A stretch of DNA of 8,107 nucleotides, from NCBI GenBank assembly GCA_949127685.1, contig CASBPW010000256.1, positions 1 to 8,107 of the forward strand, read 5' to 3'. The notes below the pieces were generated by a model. That model had not been told where the DNA came from, searched no databases, and saw nothing but the letters and a program-made list of their open reading frames with translations. The position numbers and the translations under genes are program-made. Below, piece after piece: positions 6,554 to 8,107 of this stretch. How positions within the stretch are numbered: the stretch's first letter is position 1; every line of letters starts with the position of its first letter. The stretch is from Candidatus Sivonenia alaskensis PMM_0068 (lineage in GTDB: Bacteria > Cyanobacteriota > Cyanobacteriia > Gloeobacterales > PMM-0068).

Positions 6554-6575
6554 TTTGTGGTGTGGGCTACACAAA
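6554..6575. promoter_or_regulatory. 6-bp inverted repeat with overlapping NtcA-like site upstream of nirB
   Basis: TTTGTG (6554-6559) and CACAAA (6570-6575) flank a 10-base spacer, the same spacing as the repeat nearer nirB. GTGTGG appears again at 6560-6565. Read on the minus strand, 6571-6556 gives TGTA-N8-CACA, one base away from the extended NtcA consensus TGTA-N8-TACA. The nearest -10-like hexamer, TAGTTA (6537-6532), is only about 19 bases downstream and fits poorly, so an NtcA promoter is possible but unproven. Confidence 0.35.
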
Positions 6576-6634
6576 TCCGACCATTGATACGGTTTTCGCA
6601 TGATCATGAGGCGACTTTGGTATTAACTTCTTTC

Positions 6635-6657
6635 GAGGGTCTCGGCTGGGAGACCTC
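6635..6657. other. Stable hairpin in the grrM-nirB spacer
   Basis: GGTCTC (6638-6643) pairs with GAGACC (6650-6655) around a 6-base loop, and the stem can extend by two more pairs with one bulged G. No T-run follows on either strand, so it is not a classic intrinsic terminator. It could stabilise the grrM 3' end or lie in a nirB leader. The 269-base spacer around it shows no convincing gene. Confidence 0.4.
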
Positions 6658-6756
6658 CTAAACTAGCGATGACCGCTTTTAATTTGCTGCGTACTTGTTC
6701 AGCTATATTCCTAGTTGTGGATTTTCAACCACCTGCATAGAGGCCACCATCTACAA

Positions 6757-7962
6757 TTACGCAAAAGTGGTTTCCAGGGCATCTAACACGACATCGGTGA
6801 CAGTCTTAATTCGATATCTGCACGCCATCGTTTCGTCAGACAAAAAGGTGCCATTTTCCCAGTACTTATTGCTACCGGCACCACCCCCGCACACGCCAAA
6901 GTAATCACAATTACTGCGGCAACGTTCCACACCTCTCACCATATCCTGGTAAGCAGTCTGAAACTTTTCGGTCGTGCATATAGATTCTAGGGTGTCGTGC
7001 AGAACATTACCAAAAACAAAGTCTCCATAGCGATCGGTCTTAACACCCAATAACTCTGGATCGAATGTCGTAAAGTTACCTTTGTAGTCGAAATTGACAA
7101 TTGCAAAGGGTTTGTTCATATCTGTATTTTCGAGTCGAGTATCTGCATAGATTAATCCGCAAATCGTCTCGAATTCTCGTACTTTCAGCGCACCCTCATG
7201 CTGTACTGTCAGATCCCAGAACCTCTGAATAAAAGCACGATAACGTTCTGCCACATCTGCCCGATCCAGCGATGAGGACTGGTGCACCCCTTCTGTCTCT
7301 TCCATATTGAAACCAATATCGGTAATCCCATTGTTCAGAAAGAAATGAAACATTTCATCGGGATAGTCGAGCGAGTCTTTCGTGATAACGGCGATCGTGC
7401 TGAATGGAATATCATTCTTTTGTAAATAGGAAATACCGCGCATGGTTCCGGCATGACTGCCCAGGCCGGTGGGGGTTTTTCGGTGAGCATCGTGGATGAA
7501 TGCCGGCCCATCAATACTGACACCAACATGTACGGAATAGCGTTTAAAGAAATCGCACCAGGACTGGTTGACAAACAAACCGTTGGTTTGAAAAGAGTGA
7601 TTGTAGAAAACGGATTGAGGATTAAATTTTTGGCTGGCTGCATCGATCTGCGCAAAGGCAGACTCGTAAAACGAAAGGGGAACCGATAAAGGCTCGCCCG
7701 CATGCCAACAAATAGTGAAATCTTGACCCAGGAAGCGACTGGTGAAGAGGGCTTTAAAAATTGGCTCGATTAAGTCGAGGTCAAGATTGTTCTTGAGACG
7801 GCGATCAGGCAAATAACAGTAATCGCAATTCAGATTGCAAAAAGAGGTTGGTTGAATTATCACTAAACATATCGGGCCAAAATTAGAAAAATCGATTGAC
7901 CCACTTGACCGCTCCTCAGGGGAAACTGACAGAGAAATCGAGTTGATTCTTGCGATCGCCAT
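6757..7962 (-). CDS. grrM: Radical SAM/SPASM peptide maturase, GrrM/OscB-like (cyclophane-forming)
   Basis: A 401-residue radical SAM enzyme. Cys42-X3-Cys46-X2-Cys49 in FCNLNCDYCY would bind the 4Fe-4S cluster that cleaves S-adenosylmethionine. WHAGEPL (86-92) and VSIDGP (148-153) are typical of the sulfatase-maturase-like branch. The C-terminal SPASM region has cysteines 329, 348, 352, 358 and 381 for auxiliary clusters. YFGVCGGGAGSNKYWENGTF (354-373) and FDYKGNFTTFDPELLG (291-306) are stretches I recognise from GrrM/OscB. That family partners the glycine-rich precursor GrrA and forms three-residue cyclophanes by joining an aromatic ring to a side-chain carbon two residues on. Start is ATG at 7962 with AGG eight bases upstream. 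A probable precursor tail lies upstream on the same strand, behind a terminator. A sulfatase maturase is less likely, since no sulfatase gene is present. Family confidence is high; the reaction is inferred. Confidence 0.9.
   Translation of the reverse strand: MAIARINSISLSVSPEERSSGSIDFSNFGPICLVIIQPTSFCNLNCDYCYLPDRRLKNNLDLDLIEPIFKALFTSRFLGQDFTICWHAGEPLSVPLSFYESAFAQIDAASQKFNPQSVFYNHSFQTNGLFVNQSWCDFFKRYSVHVGVSIDGPAFIHDAHRKTPTGLGSHAGTMRGISYLQKNDIPFSTIAVITKDSLDYPDEMFHFFLNNGITDIGFNMEETEGVHQSSSLDRADVAERYRAFIQRFWDLTVQHEGALKVREFETICGLIYADTRLENTDMNKPFAIVNFDYKGNFTTFDPELLGVKTDRYGDFVFGNVLHDTLESICTTEKFQTAYQDMVRGVERCRSNCDYFGVCGGGAGSNKYWENGTFLSDETMACRYRIKTVTDVVLDALETTFA
7952..7959. repeat. HIP1 octamer GCGATCGC
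   Basis: The highly iterated palindrome of cyanobacteria, here within the first codons of the maturase gene. It is the only full copy I found in the window, so it supports the lineage call only mildly. Confidence 0.8.
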
Positions 7963-7991
7963 GACTCAATCCTAGTGCTTGGTAAACGGTT

Positions 7992-8024
7992 AAAAAATGA
8001 AAAAATAGATCGAACTCCGATCTA
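7992..8024 (-). terminator. Intrinsic terminator between the precursor tail and grrM
   Basis: On the minus strand a perfect 7-bp stem TAGATCG / CGATCTA (8024-8018 with 8012-8006) closes a 5-base loop. It is followed directly by six Ts, then CA, then six more Ts (8005-7992). It ends about 30 bases before the grrM start and begins about 60 bases after the putative precursor stop. It should end most precursor transcripts and leave grrM to read-through or its own promoter. Confidence 0.75.
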
Positions 8025-8029
8025 CTAGA

Positions 8030-8060
8030 CTCCCTTCTCTAGAAAAAGAGAAGTTAGGAG
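8030..8060 (-). other. Bulged hairpin downstream of the precursor stop
   Basis: CTCC plus CTTCTCT (8030-8040) pairs with AGAGAAG and GGAG (8047-8060), giving 11 pairs interrupted by a 3-base bulge and closed by a 6-base loop. It sits between the putative precursor stop and the T-run terminator. It could protect the 3' end of the precursor mRNA from exonucleases, which would suit a short, highly expressed peptide message. Confidence 0.5.
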
Positions 8061-8084
8061 AAGGATGCAATCCATCAATCCGAA

Positions 8085-8107
8085 TTAACGATAGTTGTAG
8101 AATCCAC
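8085..8107 (-). CDS. C-terminal end of a probable GrrA-type RiPP precursor (cut by window edge)
   Basis: Only the last six codons are visible on the minus strand: Gly-Phe-Tyr-Asn-Tyr-Arg, then TAA (8087-8085). Seen directly: this frame is open to the right edge, contains Gly-Phe and the aromatic-X-Asn triplet FYN, and ends 122 bases upstream of the maturase gene on the same strand, followed by a hairpin and a T-run terminator. Known of the family: GrrA precursors are about 120 residues, with a glycine-rich repetitive C-terminal half carrying aromatic-X-Asn type motifs, encoded next to grrM. Inference: this is the tail of such a precursor, and FYN would be the last cross-linking site. Six residues cannot prove it. 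Of the other two minus-strand frames, one hits a stop after ten codons and the other runs into the terminator with no recognisable feature. Confidence 0.5.

Noticed and set aside
6669..6740. Plus-strand ATG with a 23-codon frame in the grrM-nirB spacer, considered as a small peptide
   Set aside because: It has no Shine-Dalgarno, no leader/core pattern and no aromatic-X-Asn motif, and it lies antisense to its neighbours.
7453..7689. Plus-strand 78-codon open frame
   Set aside because: It lies wholly within the well-supported maturase gene on the other strand and has no family features.

Overview
This is an 8.1 kb cyanobacterial chromosomal segment, judged from gene content: a receiver-plus-kinase signalling protein, a small cyanobacterial conserved protein of the DUF6761 type, a GrrM/OscB-type radical SAM maturase (a family found almost only in cyanobacteria), and one complete HIP1 octamer at 7952-7959. 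Base composition looks moderate and even. I see no transposase, integrase, tRNA, rRNA or CRISPR array.

Left part (1-3400). Two convergent gene pairs are packed tail to tail. A response-regulator/histidine-kinase protein, cut at the left edge, faces a 79-residue protein with only 10 bases between the stops. An APC-family amino acid permease then overlaps by 10 bases the end of a small stand-alone GAF-domain protein. The divergent spacer before the permease holds a 9-bp inverted repeat and one copy of an exact 18-bp direct repeat, whose other copy lies inside the DUF6761-type gene.

Centre (3401-6756). On the minus strand lies nirB-nirD, a two-subunit NAD(P)H-type assimilatory nitrite reductase. 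This is notable because cyanobacteria usually reduce nitrite with the ferredoxin-dependent NirA. The upstream spacer carries a cluster of GTGTGG inverted repeats and an NtcA-like GTA-N8-CAC site. A second GTA-N8-CAC site, with a better placed -10 box, precedes the GAF gene downstream of nirD.

Right part (6757-8107). On the minus strand is a complete gene for a GrrM/OscB-like radical SAM/SPASM maturase. At the extreme right edge, upstream of it, an open frame ends in Gly-Phe-Tyr-Asn-Tyr-Arg-stop. That is what the tail of the glycine-rich GrrA precursor with an aromatic-X-Asn cyclophane motif would look like. Between the two are a bulged hairpin and a classic intrinsic terminator with two T-runs, suggesting abundant precursor mRNA and limited read-through into the maturase. 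This partly visible RiPP cassette is the most interesting content; most of its precursor lies beyond the right edge.
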